Of a stretch of DNA of 47,874 nt, positions 1-9,227 are shown piece by piece (the stretch's first letter is position 1; every line of letters begins with the position of its first letter). The notes under the pieces were generated by a model. It worked only from the letters and a program-made list of their open reading frames with translations, was not told the origin of the DNA and did no database searches. Position numbers and translations under genes: made by a program. The stretch lies in assembly GCA_015063185.1 (NCBI GenBank), contig SUSY01000010.1, positions 1 through 47,874 of the forward strand. The letters are read 5' to 3'. The stretch is from Thermoplasmata archaeon. Lineage in GTDB: Archaea > Thermoplasmatota > Thermoplasmata > Methanomassiliicoccales > Methanomethylophilaceae.

Positions 1-387
1 CCCCATCACATCGTTCAATCCGAGCAGTTCCGAAAGCTCCGCGATCTTGATGTCACTCTTTGACCTGTCGAATCCGTGGACCCCACAAATCAGTTCCAGG
101 TTCTCACGGACATTCAATCCTCTGGCGACCGCGGTCTCCTGAGGGGATACGGCGATGATCGATTTAACAGATGATGGTTCATCACGTATGCTCCTCCCGT
201 TGAGGAACGCATCCCCCTCCGTAGGTGTTGTAAGACATGAGAGCATCTTTATGACCGTGGTCTTACCGGCTCCGTTCACTCCCAATAGGGAGAACAGTTC
301 CCCTTTCATGATCGAAAGTGATAGGTCATCGACCGCGACGATCTCCCCGTACCTTTTGGTAAGTCCTTCGATCCTTATGGATTCCAT
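1..387 (-). CDS. ABC transporter ATP-binding protein (5' part, runs off window)
   Basis: This is the N-terminal 129 residues of an ABC ATPase, cut by the left window edge. It begins MESIRIEGLTKRYGE and shows a Walker A motif GVNGAGKTT near residues 36-44 and a Q-loop (SPQE) near residue 83. Signature and Walker B motifs lie beyond the edge. The fold and the VxENLEL segment match the drug/daunorubicin-type exporter ATPases that pair with an ABC-2 permease. The ATG lies 4 bases after the TGA of the TetR gene, so the two are almost certainly one transcript and the regulator probably controls this exporter. Substrate unknown. Confidence 0.9.
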   Translation of the reverse strand, partial: MESIRIEGLTKRYGEIVAVDDLSLSIMKGELFSLLGVNGAGKTTVIKMLSCLTTPTEGDAFLNGRSIRDEPSSVKSIIAVSPQETAVARGLNVRENLELICGVHGFDRSKSDIKIAELSELLGLNDVMG

Positions 388-391
388 GGTA

Positions 392-952
392 TCAATCCAG
401 ACCATGCTGCTTCCTGAGTCCCTGGTAGGAATCCGTCATCATCCTGCTTACAAGTTCCATGTCCATGTCCAGGAATCCTGTTGCGAACATGGTGGCTATC
501 CCATGCACGTATGACCAGACCTCCAGATGGAAGAGTGCCGCATCATCCCTTCCCAATCCGGTCGCATCCCTGACTATGGGGCCGATGAGTTCGTCAACTT
601 TGGATGTGCCATCCGTAACCTCATCCGTCCTATCGCGCATGTAAAGGAGCTTGAAGAGTTCCTTCTCATCCTTGGCGAACTTGATGTATGCCATCCCCGT
701 CGCTTTGTATGGGTTGTATTCTCCACATTCGATCGCTGTCCGAAGAAGTCCGTGGAAGAATCTATCGGTCCTTTCGACAACGGCGATACGCAACTCGTCT
801 ATGGATCCGAAGTTGGAGAATATCGGCTGTGTGGAACAGTTCAGTGCAGATGCGATGGCCCTTGTGTTCATGGCATCGATACCGTCCTTTCGAACAATCG
901 TGAATGCCGCTTCGACGATGTCGTCCTTCGATACCTTCACCTTCGGAGGCAT
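392..952 (-). CDS. TetR/AcrR family transcriptional regulator
   Basis: A protein of about 186 residues with an N-terminal helix-turn-helix of TetR type (KDDIVEAAFTIVRKDG then TRAIASALNCSTQPIFSNFG, roughly residues 8-45) and a helical ligand-binding C-terminal part. The reading frame is open two codons further to a TTG at 958, but the ATG at 952 fits the family better. The cognate DNA site is probably the AT-rich imperfect palindrome just upstream. The gene is followed after 4 bases by an ABC exporter ATPase, the classic arrangement of an efflux pump under a ligand-released repressor. The ligand cannot be inferred. Confidence 0.88.
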   Translation of the reverse strand: MPPKVKVSKDDIVEAAFTIVRKDGIDAMNTRAIASALNCSTQPIFSNFGSIDELRIAVVERTDRFFHGLLRTAIECGEYNPYKATGMAYIKFAKDEKELFKLLYMRDRTDEVTDGTSKVDELIGPIVRDATGLGRDDAALFHLEVWSYVHGIATMFATGFLDMDMELVSRMMTDSYQGLRKQHGLD

Positions 953-974
953 GATCAATAATATATCATTCGTT

Positions 975-992
975 ATATATCAATTGTTATAT
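975..992. promoter_or_regulatory. Candidate operator of the TetR regulator
   Basis: An imperfect palindrome centred on CAATTG (TATATCAATTGTTATA core, two mismatched pairs) lies 25-40 bases ahead of the tetR start, overlapping where the archaeal TATA box should be. Position and symmetry suit autorepression. The surroundings are AT-rich, so chance symmetry is possible. Confidence 0.4.
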
Positions 993-1062
993 TATGAAAG
1001 GTATATCATGATGCATATTCGATGAAAAATGGGCGATCATGAATGATTCTAGAAAGGTCAGA

Positions 1063-1743
1063 TCACAACAGAACCTCGACCGGATCGGACAACTCCAATG
1101 AATCCGGGGTGACCCTGCATGTGTATGCCAACACGTTCACCCCTGCATCCCTCGCTTCCTTCAGGGTGTCCGAGAACGCCGGATCGGTGATACGGTTCGG
1201 TTCGAAGTGATGTACGTCCCCCATCTGTATGACGAACAGTATGCACGGGACGTACCCGTCATCGATGGACGATATCAGTTCCCTCAGGTGTTTCGCACCC
1301 CTTTCGGTGGGTGCATCTGGGAACATGGCGACACCATCGTTCTCCAGCGTCACACCCTTGACCTCGATCAGGTACCTGTTTCTCTGATCGGATGCCATGA
1401 TGTCGATACGTGAGTTGCCGTAACGGAACTCCCTTCTGATCTCCGTGATCCCGGAGAACAACGGTATGTTCCGTAACGATTCGGCGGCGACATCGTTGGG
1501 GACCTGACTGTCCATGTTGATGAGTCTGTCACCCTTACGGACTGCGATCAGGTCCCATTTGGTGGAACGTTCCGGATTGTCCGACACCGATAGGTACACC
1601 TTCGCTCCCGGGACCAGGAGCTCCTTGCATCTGCCGGTGTTCTTCACATGCACCTTCTCCCTGTTCCCGTCTATGTCGCAATAGGCGATGAAACGGTTGG
1701 GACGTTCCAGGAAGACACCTTCTATCACCCGTCCGTATCTCAT
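1063..1743 (-). CDS. sfsA: SfsA family protein (sugar fermentation stimulation protein homolog)
   Basis: A 226-residue protein of normal SfsA length. Family motifs are clear: GVFLERPNRFIAY near the start, HVKNTGRCKELL at about residue 32-43, RIDIMAS at about 112, and IEVKGVTLENDG followed by FPDAPTERGAKHLREL in the second half. The D...E-V-K arrangement is that of a PD-(D/E)XK nuclease-like fold with an N-terminal OB-like domain. SfsA was named for an effect on maltose genes in E. coli and binds DNA; its true role is unsettled. The start is the ATG at 1743. It stands alone, reading leftward toward the TetR gene, with which it is not evidently co-transcribed. Confidence 0.93.
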   Translation of the reverse strand: MRYGRVIEGVFLERPNRFIAYCDIDGNREKVHVKNTGRCKELLVPGAKVYLSVSDNPERSTKWDLIAVRKGDRLINMDSQVPNDVAAESLRNIPLFSGITEIRREFRYGNSRIDIMASDQRNRYLIEVKGVTLENDGVAMFPDAPTERGAKHLRELISSIDDGYVPCILFVIQMGDVHHFEPNRITDPAFSDTLKEARDAGVNVLAYTCRVTPDSLELSDPVEVLL

Positions 1744-1770
1744 AAAGCATCATCCTGTCCGATGGATATC

Positions 1771-1799
1771 AAAAAGGTGTATGAGGGGCGATGCCCCTC
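1771..1799 (-). terminator. Hairpin terminator after the SPFH gene
   Basis: GAGGGGC / GCCCCTC form a perfect 7-bp stem with a 3-base loop at 1783-1799. Read on the minus strand it is followed by a T run (complement of 1771-1775). It sits 5 bases after the SPFH stop codon and closes the leftward block. Confidence 0.7.
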
Positions 1800-1803
1800 G
1801 GTT

Positions 1804-2883
1804 TCAGCTCAGCTGTTCCGCACAGTACGGACAGAACTTCGGTGTCTTGGGAAGTCCGGAAAGGTCCTCTCCGCAATACGGGCAGTTCTTGAAGCTCTTG
1901 GGGGCACCTGCGGGTGCCGCCTGCTGTGTCATGGGCTGTTGTTGCTGCATCTGGGGAGATGGCTTTCCGCAGTTGCCGCAGAACTTGTATGGGAAGTCGT
2001 TGGGATTTCCGCAATAGGGGCAGAGCACCTTGGGTTGCTGTTGTTGCTGTTGAACACCGCCCTGCATGGCCTGCTGGTTGAGCTGCTGCATCATTTGTGG
2101 GAACAGCATCATGCCCGTACCTACGGCCGCACCTCCGCTGGAATCACCGATGGCATCCGCCATGCGTTCCATCACCTCGAACTGCTTGTACTGCACACCG
2201 ACATCCGTCCTCAGTCTCTGGACCTCGTAGATGTCCTTCTGGTACGCCTCCTCGGTGGAGACGTTGCCGATCTTCAGTGAGAGGAGCTCCAGTCCCCTGT
2301 TCTTGAAATCCTCCTCGATGTTCATCTTCGTGAGCAGCGAGGCACCGTCGAGATTGCCGTACACGTCCATGTAGTACTGCTTTCCGAGCTGCTGTGCGAT
2401 CTGCTCGTTGATGAAGCTCCTCATGAAGGTGGAGACTCCGCCGGTGTTGAATGACTTCCCGCCTCCGATCATCTGTGTGATGAACGTCTCCGGATCGGAT
2501 ACGCGGTATGTGAACTCCCCGTTACCCATGAGCGGAATGGGAGCCTCATAGTTCTGTGCGACCTTGCACATGGTCCTTACGCCCCACTTCCCCTGGAACT
2601 GTTTCTTGGAGACGAATATGACCTTCGCTTTGAACACATTCTCCTTGAATCCGAGGACCTTCTCGTAGATCTTGGTTAGGAAGGGGAAGTTGGCGGTGGT
2701 GAGCTGATACTTTCCGGCATCGAATACACGGAGAATCTGACCGTCCCTGACGAATACGGCCCATTGCCATTCATCGACGGTAAGGGAGGAGTAGGTCCTG
2801 ATGTACTCCTGATCGTACTCCCAGAGGATGTCCTCCGGACCCGGGTTCTGCCATGAGATAACGTTCGTTCTTTCGTCTGCCAT
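1804..2883 (-). CDS. SPFH / virion-core-like protein with two C-terminal zinc ribbons
   Basis: A 359-residue protein. Residues about 10-240 resemble the SPFH-domain 'virion core protein' family that includes B. subtilis YdjI (WQNPGPEDILWEYD start, then an oligomerising helix region with IAQQLGKQYY). A Gln- and Met-rich linker follows, then two treble-clef-like zinc ribbons: Cys288/291/302/305 and Cys334/337/351/354. There is no signal peptide or membrane segment, so membrane contact would be peripheral. It is the last gene of a five-gene leftward block and ends at a hairpin terminator. In bacteria the related locus is linked to membrane or phage-shock-type stress; a role here as an oligomeric membrane scaffold is inferred. 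Product class is confident, function is not. Confidence 0.88.
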   Translation of the reverse strand: MADERTNVISWQNPGPEDILWEYDQEYIRTYSSLTVDEWQWAVFVRDGQILRVFDAGKYQLTTANFPFLTKIYEKVLGFKENVFKAKVIFVSKKQFQGKWGVRTMCKVAQNYEAPIPLMGNGEFTYRVSDPETFITQMIGGGKSFNTGGVSTFMRSFINEQIAQQLGKQYYMDVYGNLDGASLLTKMNIEEDFKNRGLELLSLKIGNVSTEEAYQKDIYEVQRLRTDVGVQYKQFEVMERMADAIGDSSGGAAVGTGMMLFPQMMQQLNQQAMQGGVQQQQQQPKVLCPYCGNPNDFPYKFCGNCGKPSPQMQQQQPMTQQAAPAGAPKSFKNCPYCGEDLSGLPKTPKFCPYCAEQLS

Positions 2884-2887
2884 TACT

Positions 2888-3475
2888 TCACCTCAGTTTG
2901 TTCTTCAATTTGTTGACGATTCCTTCCTTCTCGGTCTCTGGTTCGGCCAGACCGCGGATGACCTGCATCCTCTTGCCGAGTCCTGCATCGAGGTCGTCGA
3001 GGAACCTTTCGATCTCTCTGATGTCCGCCTTTATGTCGACGGATCCGGAATCCACCTTGGACATTATGGAGTCCAACAGTTTCTTCAGGTCCTCTGCGGA
3101 TTCGAGGAGTTTCGCATCCCATTCCATGACCGCTTCCAGTTCATCCTCGAGCGTCTTGGTGGCCTCCCATATGCCGGAGTAGCCCGCCTCTGCCGATTCG
3201 ATGTTCTTGACGTAGGTGTCCGTCTTGATCCTGACCCTCTCCACTGTCTTGGCCATCTGCACGTCACCGTTCTCCACTACGCCCCTCTGGATGTTGGCGA
3301 GTGTCGTCTTGGACATCTCCATGGCCCTCACGACCTGGGCGCGGACCTCCTTGTCCACATCCCTCCTGATATTCTTCTGTCTGTATCCTCTGTATCCGGG
3401 GATCCAGAGACAGATCCTCTCGAGGATGCCTCTGTTGTCCTTGGATGCTTCCATGACCTGTTCGTCGTATGTCAT
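2888..3475 (-). CDS. Coiled-coil protein of the SPFH-associated locus
   Basis: A 195-residue, highly charged, helical protein. The N-terminus contains a conserved-looking segment ILERICLWIPGYRGYRQK followed by RRDVDKEVR, which I recognise as typical of small coiled-coil proteins encoded next to SPFH or TPM-domain genes in many prokaryotes. Residues about 40-170 have heptad-like spacing, and there are no Cys pairs or membrane segments. Its stop lies 4 bases ahead of the SPFH start, so the two are translated from the same mRNA. PspA-like behaviour (a coiled-coil effector at the membrane) is possible by analogy with ydjF of the bacterial cluster, but I see no PspA signature. Start ATG at 3475. 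Confidence 0.8.
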   Translation of the reverse strand: MTYDEQVMEASKDNRGILERICLWIPGYRGYRQKNIRRDVDKEVRAQVVRAMEMSKTTLANIQRGVVENGDVQMAKTVERVRIKTDTYVKNIESAEAGYSGIWEATKTLEDELEAVMEWDAKLLESAEDLKKLLDSIMSKVDSGSVDIKADIREIERFLDDLDAGLGKRMQVIRGLAEPETEKEGIVNKLKNKLR

Positions 3476-3491
3476 CGTGTTCCACCCCTGT

Positions 3492-5033
3492 TCATATAGT
3501 GAGCAATGATGATGCTTTCTTGCGTTCTATGTGTCTCGGTACCAACGATCCGAAGTCGTCGGGCATGACTATCCTGTCGCCGTCGACCCTGCATGGTATG
3601 TAGATGATCCTCCTGACCTCCGGATCCCCGAGTTTCAACTGTTTTATGGAATCCGAGCGTTGTCTCAGATACTCGGTGCACAACTTCTCCGCCTCCGTCA
3701 TCGTACTCAACGGTACGATGACCTTCCTTCCGTTGGCATTGCCATCGGAGACCGAGTCCTGTATCCTTCCTATGCCCTGTCCCGCACTGATGCTGGTCTC
3801 CTTGCCGAGGAACGATTCACCGAAGCTCGCTCCGGGCCTGTCGGTGAATATGTCCGTTATCGCCGATGACGGGTCATCGAGACATTCCGGATCGGTGACG
3901 AAGTCCGCGCAGATGAGCAGGTCCTCCTTCACCTCCACGCTCCTCTTCTTCCATAGCTTGCCGGTGGTGAACGTGTACCTGAGGTCCACCTCCCAGAACG
4001 GCATAAGCACGTCCCCGGGGCCTGAGGCGATCGGGATCGTTCCGTTGTTCTTGGCCGATATGGCGGCACCGATGCTGGAGAACACCGCTCCGTATCTGTC
4101 CGCTCCGTTGAGGAGATAGTTCCATTTCAGGTTGGAGCAGGCCGGTTGTTCCAGGACCTTCCTGATGACATCCATCATCAACAGCGGATCGTCCGGGACT
4201 GACATCGAACTGTCCATGAGGTCCAACACCATGTTGGCGATGGACACCTCCTGGTCGATGGCGGAGAACATTATCATGAATCTCGGATCGGACATTGCCC
4301 TATCGGCTATCGGACCGAGCCTCTCCTTTCCGGCCTTCACCTTGCCGTATGCGGTGGACATGTCACCGTTGAGCATGACGGCGAATCCTTCCGCGATCTC
4401 GGACAATGCCCTGTATCTCTCCGCCGGGATCTCGTACCCCTTGATCCTGGATATGGAGTCCGCGCACTCCCTGAAGTTCTTTGCCATGATGTCCCATCTT
4501 CCGTCCTTGCATTCGCCGAGGAGGTTGATGTTGTTGATCACCAGCGCATACGATTCAGAGACGAATGCTGCCTCGTCTATGATGGCCTTGTCCTCATCGG
4601 TGACGGCCAGGGATGATACGGACCTCACCTTGGCGTTGAACTCGAACGCCTGTTTGGAAGTGTGGTCGGCGTTCGGATGTACCGACGATTTGAACGGCAT
4701 GGCGAGAAGGCAGGTACCCAGCACCGCCAGGTTGCTGAACCTGATCTGGTCCATCTCCGCACTGAGCTTGGGTTGGATGTCCTTGACGAATATGCTGTGT
4801 CTCGCCACGGGATCCACGTTATCCACGCCTCCGGAGGAATATCCCATGGGCATGGACTTGGCTACCCAGTCCTTGACCTGGTTGACCATGTCCTCCATGT
4901 ACTTGCGTGCATCCATCCTCTGTTGGGTGGTACCGCAGTACTCGCATGTGACGTACGGGCTATCCTCCCTGATCTGCGATTCGTCCAAAGGTGCACCGCA
5001 GAACTTACACCTCAATGACACCATATCTTCCAT
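3492..5033 (-). CDS. Zinc-ribbon protein of the SPFH locus, large helical C-terminal domain
   Basis: A 513-residue protein with one N-terminal zinc ribbon, Cys9/Cys12 and Cys30/Cys33 (CKFCGAPL ... CEYCG), then a long domain without recognisable catalytic motifs. The N-terminus recalls B. subtilis YdjG (zinc ribbon plus alpha/beta body), which sits in the equivalent bacterial cluster. The ATG at 5033 lies one base after the TGA of the upstream gene, indicating tight coupling. The 3' neighbour follows after 16 bases. No signal peptide or transmembrane segment is visible. I can assign it to the locus but not to a reaction. Confidence 0.82.
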   Translation of the reverse strand: MEDMVSLRCKFCGAPLDESQIREDSPYVTCEYCGTTQQRMDARKYMEDMVNQVKDWVAKSMPMGYSSGGVDNVDPVARHSIFVKDIQPKLSAEMDQIRFSNLAVLGTCLLAMPFKSSVHPNADHTSKQAFEFNAKVRSVSSLAVTDEDKAIIDEAAFVSESYALVINNINLLGECKDGRWDIMAKNFRECADSISRIKGYEIPAERYRALSEIAEGFAVMLNGDMSTAYGKVKAGKERLGPIADRAMSDPRFMIMFSAIDQEVSIANMVLDLMDSSMSVPDDPLLMMDVIRKVLEQPACSNLKWNYLLNGADRYGAVFSSIGAAISAKNNGTIPIASGPGDVLMPFWEVDLRYTFTTGKLWKKRSVEVKEDLLICADFVTDPECLDDPSSAITDIFTDRPGASFGESFLGKETSISAGQGIGRIQDSVSDGNANGRKVIVPLSTMTEAEKLCTEYLRQRSDSIKQLKLGDPEVRRIIYIPCRVDGDRIVMPDDFGSLVPRHIERKKASSLLTI

Positions 5034-5034
5034 A

Positions 5035-5973
5035 TCAATTCCTTATCCTCATAGACAGGCTGGTGATACGCGAGTCGAGACGTGCGATCTCAGCCATCAT
5101 GTGTCTGCGTGCTTCCGCTATCTCGGCGAGACTGCGTTCATGGTATTCCTTGGCGATCGCATCCGCTCTGCGGGAGATCGATGTGTAACACGCCTTGCAG
5201 ACGAAGATCATAGGCGATCCGGGTTCCGTGGATGGTGCGAGTTCGCCCTCCTCCGCCTTCACATGTTCCGGACTGACGTCCGCACTCATTCTGTAGAAGT
5301 GCAGCCCCTCGCCCGTGGCCTGCCTTCCGCAGATCCAACATGTGCAGGTCATCGTGTATTCCTTGATCTTCCTCTTGTTGTATTCGCCACTCTCTCCGAG
5401 CTGGCGTCTGAAGTTGTATGCAATCTGTTGGTACTCCGCAGCCTTCTTCGGATCGTTCCAGAACGTACCGTCGGCTATCGTCTCGTTACCCTCCGCCATG
5501 AGCGCTATGGAGAGCCTGGTTCCGCTGAGCGTACTGGTGTTGAAGTACTCGTTGATCATGAGGGTCCTGTTACCGACCTTCAATTGCAGGTTCTTGGCGG
5601 CCTCGATCAACCTCTCGCCCTTCATTATCATGGAGGCGTTGCTATCGGTGTAGGCATTCCTCGCGTCTATGGCCATCGCCATCGCATCGCATTCGTCCCT
5701 CAGTTCTCTGACGTCGAATGTGGAAAGACCGAAGTCGAACGTCCCATCTATGTTCTGGAGTGCGACGGAGAGTTCACGGTACCTGTTGGCATCGTTGAGC
5801 GATTGACCGACCTCTATGAAATCGATCATCACACGGGCCAGATTGGAATCCTCTGACTCCTTGTCTATGGCCGATCTCAACTTCTTACAGGCCTTGGTGT
5901 ACTCCTTCTGTCTGATCAGCTCCTGCGCTTCATCGAAGAGCTCGTTACCGTCCTTGAAAAAATTGAACACCAT
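5035..5973 (-). CDS. Zinc-binding coiled-coil protein of the SPFH locus
   Basis: A 312-residue protein of unknown family. The first 70 residues look like a TPR-type helical hairpin (ELFDEAQELIRQKEYTKACK). A zinc site is formed by Cys210/212/215 (CTCWICG) and Cys259/262 (CKAC) with a charged loop between them. A C-terminal amphipathic helix (residues about 265-312) is likely a coiled coil. A TATA-like element reading TATAAAT on the minus strand (5996-6003) lies about 25 bases ahead of the ATG, so this gene probably starts its own transcript that continues through the next three genes. Role unknown; context points to envelope or stress functions. Confidence 0.8.
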   Translation of the reverse strand: MVFNFFKDGNELFDEAQELIRQKEYTKACKKLRSAIDKESEDSNLARVMIDFIEVGQSLNDANRYRELSVALQNIDGTFDFGLSTFDVRELRDECDAMAMAIDARNAYTDSNASMIMKGERLIEAAKNLQLKVGNRTLMINEYFNTSTLSGTRLSIALMAEGNETIADGTFWNDPKKAAEYQQIAYNFRRQLGESGEYNKRKIKEYTMTCTCWICGRQATGEGLHFYRMSADVSPEHVKAEEGELAPSTEPGSPMIFVCKACYTSISRRADAIAKEYHERSLAEIAEARRHMMAEIARLDSRITSLSMRIRN

Positions 5974-5995
5974 GTTTCCACTAAGGATACTATGA

Positions 5996-6003
5996 ATTTA
6001 TAG
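5996..6003 (-). promoter_or_regulatory. TATA box of the SPFH operon
   Basis: TATAAAT on the minus strand, about 25 bases before the ATG at 5973, the spacing of an archaeal core promoter with a very short or absent leader. Confidence 0.5.
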
Positions 6004-6039
6004 GCTTATAATTGTATGTCCGAATCTGCTGGGTATGTG

Positions 6040-6570
6040 TCAGAGGTCGTCCGGAAGCTCATCCCTGATGGCCTTTATCTCATCGAGACATCTGACGAAC
6101 TCCTGATGCTCCTTGTCGGCGGCCTCCCTGAACTTCAGTGACTGCTCGTGTGCCTGGTCGGACATCTTCTTGTAGAGGTCTATCTTCTCGCTGTTCTCCT
6201 CTATGTGTGCGTGGACCTCCTGTGATTTGGCATGGTACTCCACCACCTGTCTGTGGTAGGAGTCCCTTTCCGCCTTCAACTGGTCCAGGTCCCTGACGCC
6301 GTCCGCACGGAGTTCCTCGATACGGATCTTGATATCCTCACGTTTGCTCTTGGCCTCACGGGTGAGTTCGTTGTAGGTGTTCCTCTGTTTCTTGAGCTCC
6401 GAGTTTACCTTCATGAGGTCCTGCGCCATCTTACGGAAGTTATCCCTCTTCACCTGACTGTCACGAGCGTTGTCGTGGAACTTGTCCCTGGATTTCCTGT
6501 GTCCGTTGAGTTCGGCATTCTTCTCCTTCAGGATCTTGTCCAATGTGAGGATTTCGTCGGAGATGCTCAT
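6040..6570 (-). CDS. Archaeal coiled-coil protein
   Basis: A protein of about 176 residues that is almost wholly a coiled coil (heptads rich in Glu, Lys and Arg from about residue 5 to the end). It resembles the uncharacterised archaeal 'phosphoserine phosphatase-like' coiled-coil proteins, which lack any phosphatase domain. The frame is open to a TTG at 6591, but the ATG at 6570 (MSISDEILTLDKIL) is the better start. It reads toward the SPFH block with a 66-base gap that contains a separate promoter, so co-transcription is possible but not required. No Cys, membrane segments or catalytic motifs. Confidence 0.78.
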   Translation of the reverse strand: MSISDEILTLDKILKEKNAELNGHRKSRDKFHDNARDSQVKRDNFRKMAQDLMKVNSELKKQRNTYNELTREAKSKREDIKIRIEELRADGVRDLDQLKAERDSYHRQVVEYHAKSQEVHAHIEENSEKIDLYKKMSDQAHEQSLKFREAADKEHQEFVRCLDEIKAIRDELPDDL

Positions 6571-6609
6571 GCTCCCTACAATGACGTGCAACGATTTAGT
6601 GATTGTCGG

Positions 6610-7680
6610 TCACCATGCATGTCTGAACGTCTGAAGGCACCCTAGGTACTCACGGACGTATTGACGTTTGGTAAGTAATGCCTTCATTCCGAGGAGGTAG
6701 AAGTTGCCACCGCCTCTGAAGGGCTCGGCCGCATCCTCGAAATCGGAATCCTTCCAATCCACGATCACTTGATGGAACCACATGAACCTCGGCGAGGACA
6801 ATATGCTGTTGTCCCACCACCTCTGGTATCTGCCCCTCTTGCCGGACAGTATGGTTCTGGCACATTCCTGTCCCGAGACGAGTCCCACCATCAGTCCGCC
6901 TGCACAGATAGGGTTGGGCATGGCCGCGGCATCACCGCACAGGTAGGCATTGTCCTTCTCTATCGGACCTCCGCCACCGAACGGGATCATCCTGGTGCCA
7001 TGGGATATGGCATCCTCCGTGGACACCAGGCCCTTCAACGCACCTATGCTCACGTTGTCTCCGGCAGGGAACGTCCACGAGTATGCACCTTTCCATCTTT
7101 CTCCCAATTCCATACGGAACACGGGTCTGGGTTCCCCCTCGACTATGCATTCCGTGGTCGGTATCGCCTCCGCGGGTTTCCAACCGAACAGCTTCTTCCT
7201 GACGATGGAATGTGCACCATCGCAGCCGATGATGTGTGTGCAAAGGTACTCCGGACCATGTCCGAGGGTGACATGGTACATGCGTTCCTTGTCCTCCAGG
7301 TCGGTCACCGTATCGATGTCGATCACAGTACCATGTACGAAACAACATCCGGCGGATTCGCATCTAGTCCTCAGTTCGTGGAGGAACGCTACCCTGTCAA
7401 GGACATATCCCTTCACGGGTATCGATACGAGTATATCGCCCGGGAACGCGAGTTCTCCGCGATCGATCCTATTCCTGACGTGCCATGGTTCGATGTACCT
7501 GAGTTTTCTGAAGGCCTTCCTACTGATCCCGGCACCGCAGATCTCATGGTACCTGTCGTAGGCGGTCTCGGACATGCGGTCGATGACCGTGACGTCTACC
7601 CCATTCCTAGCAAGATACAGGGCTGCGGAAAGTCCGGTTGGTCCTGCTCCGACCACTATTACATGTCCATGCATGGTCAT
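6610..7680 (-). CDS. FAD-dependent oxidoreductase, geranylgeranyl reductase family
   Basis: A 356-residue flavoprotein. The N-terminal Rossmann motif VIVVGAGPTGLSAALYLARN (residues about 7-26) binds the FAD ADP moiety. GCDGAHSIVRKKLF near residue 150-165 and YLCGDAAAMPNP near 245-257 are the middle and C-terminal FAD contacts of the group. The layout is that of archaeal geranylgeranyl reductases, which saturate isoprenoid chains of membrane lipids or quinones. Length is slightly below the usual 390-400. Methanogens carry several paralogs and not all act on lipids, so the substrate is uncertain. Two ATGs are possible (7680 and 7674). It is a single gene, followed by the coiled-coil gene after about 40 bases. 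Confidence 0.85.
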   Translation of the reverse strand: MTMHGHVIVVGAGPTGLSAALYLARNGVDVTVIDRMSETAYDRYHEICGAGISRKAFRKLRYIEPWHVRNRIDRGELAFPGDILVSIPVKGYVLDRVAFLHELRTRCESAGCCFVHGTVIDIDTVTDLEDKERMYHVTLGHGPEYLCTHIIGCDGAHSIVRKKLFGWKPAEAIPTTECIVEGEPRPVFRMELGERWKGAYSWTFPAGDNVSIGALKGLVSTEDAISHGTRMIPFGGGGPIEKDNAYLCGDAAAMPNPICAGGLMVGLVSGQECARTILSGKRGRYQRWWDNSILSSPRFMWFHQVIVDWKDSDFEDAAEPFRGGGNFYLLGMKALLTKRQYVREYLGCLQTFRHAW

Positions 7681-7717
7681 TGTGATGTCATCGGATGTGA
7701 TATGACTTTTGGACGAT

Positions 7718-9223
7718 TCAGTCGAACGTGGTACCTATGGTCTCAAGGAACAAGCTCTGAAGGTGGTCTACATCCATCCCCAAAGGTCTCCTCCTGTCCG
7801 ATAGGGATACGGTCGCAAGGTTGCTGAGCGATCTCACAAGGTCCTCCACGGTATGGTCCCTGTGAAGATTGTTATCGATCATGGACTTCCTTATGGATGA
7901 TTTTAGGATAAGCGTGACGAATTGGATGAAGTATCTGGAGATCATATTGTGTCTGAGGTAGAGCTTCAATCCCAGGTGATCCACGTTGTTGAATATGTTG
8001 TCGAAGGTCCTTTCAGCGAAGCTGTTCATCTTGAAGCAATCCATCGCCTTCACCGGATCGACGACACAGTCGGACAGTATGACCGTCATCCCTGCATATT
8101 TGGTCGTCTCCATGATACTCGTACTGTTCAACTCCACTTCCATGTCCGGACCGTTCATGTTGAAGTACTTTCCATAGAGCTCGGTGTGTGCACTCACAAG
8201 ATGGTCCGTGGACAGTTCCACACGACATCTGTCCAAAATGGCCAGGAACGTACCCATCTCCTTCTCTGCCTCCTCGGCACTGTAGTAGATGTGCATGTAG
8301 CAGTTCTTGTGTGCGATCTCGACGGATTCCGTGTTGATGAAGTTGTATCCTCCTCTGGAGTGTTTGTAGTTGGAATACCTCATAATCTCATCCTGCATAT
8401 CCCCCATCGCGGACTTCAGGATACGATGGTTCGATGGTAATCTGATCATGAATCTCCTGTCACTGACGACCAGAACATCCACGTTGTTTCCCGTACAGTA
8501 TTCCTCGTTCAGGATGTACTCCGTATCCGTCGGATTGATCCATTGGTACCTGTCCTCGGAGGTGATGATGTCCTCCAATGACATGACCTTACCCGGAAGG
8601 GTCTCGTAGGATATCGGTAGCAACGAATCCATGCCGTATACGATGTCCATGTCCATTGTGGGCATCGAGTACAATCTTCCGTATTCGGTCTTGGGCGAGA
8701 AGTCACGTATGTCGAAGCTCATCGACGGTGAGATTGATATGTGATAGATGCGGCGGTCCTTCACCTTCTTCCTCCATATCCTCTGGAAAATCTCGATGTC
8801 ATCATAGTTGATGGTCGTCAGTAAGGATTCCACATCCTCTTTTTTCAATACGCGTCCCGATGGCGTATCGAATCTGGAACTCCATCTTTCGATGGATGAC
8901 AGGTCCGTGTTCCCTGTCAATCCGTACATGGCACACGTGAGGATGTCCTTCCATATGGGACCAAAGGTCACTTTGAGGGAATCGCTGAGTCCGATCCTGT
9001 CGGAGATATCCATTATCGCCTTCGACAGTCCGGTGAATCTGAGTTCCGCTTTGGGCGAATCGCTGCGTGGCGTGTTGGGTACGATCTCGCCCGTGTCCTC
9101 GTCAAGATGTCCGATGCATCTGCGTACGTAGGTCGGCTTACCGTTCCTTTCCCCGTTCCTTTCATTCGTGTACACGTACACGCGATTGTTGGTCTTGTTC
9201 CTCAGATAGACGAGCGATGACAC
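7718..9223 (-). mobile_element. IS1634-like transposase, probably catalytically inactive
   Basis: A protein of about 501 residues with the layout of IS1634/IS4-type transposases: an N-terminal strand-rich region (VYLRNKTNNRVYVYTNE), a central segment with GMDSLLPISYETLPGKVMSLEDI matching the conserved region after the first catalytic Asp, and a C-terminal helix FAERTFDNIFNN that carries the catalytic Glu. The expected first Asp (usually in YDxTS) is replaced in YHISISPS, and the second (usually DRGF) appears as LNEEYC, so the DDE triad looks broken. The frame is open to a TTG at 9250, but that stretch overlaps a palindrome; GTG at 9223 is my choice. I see no clear terminal inverted repeats or target duplication. 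Confidence 0.72.
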
Positions 9224-9227
9224 ACAA

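Noticed and set aside
4132..5856. Open frame of 574 codons on the plus strand over the SPFH block
   Set aside because: It spans two well-supported minus-strand genes, has no domains or ribosome site, and changes composition midway.
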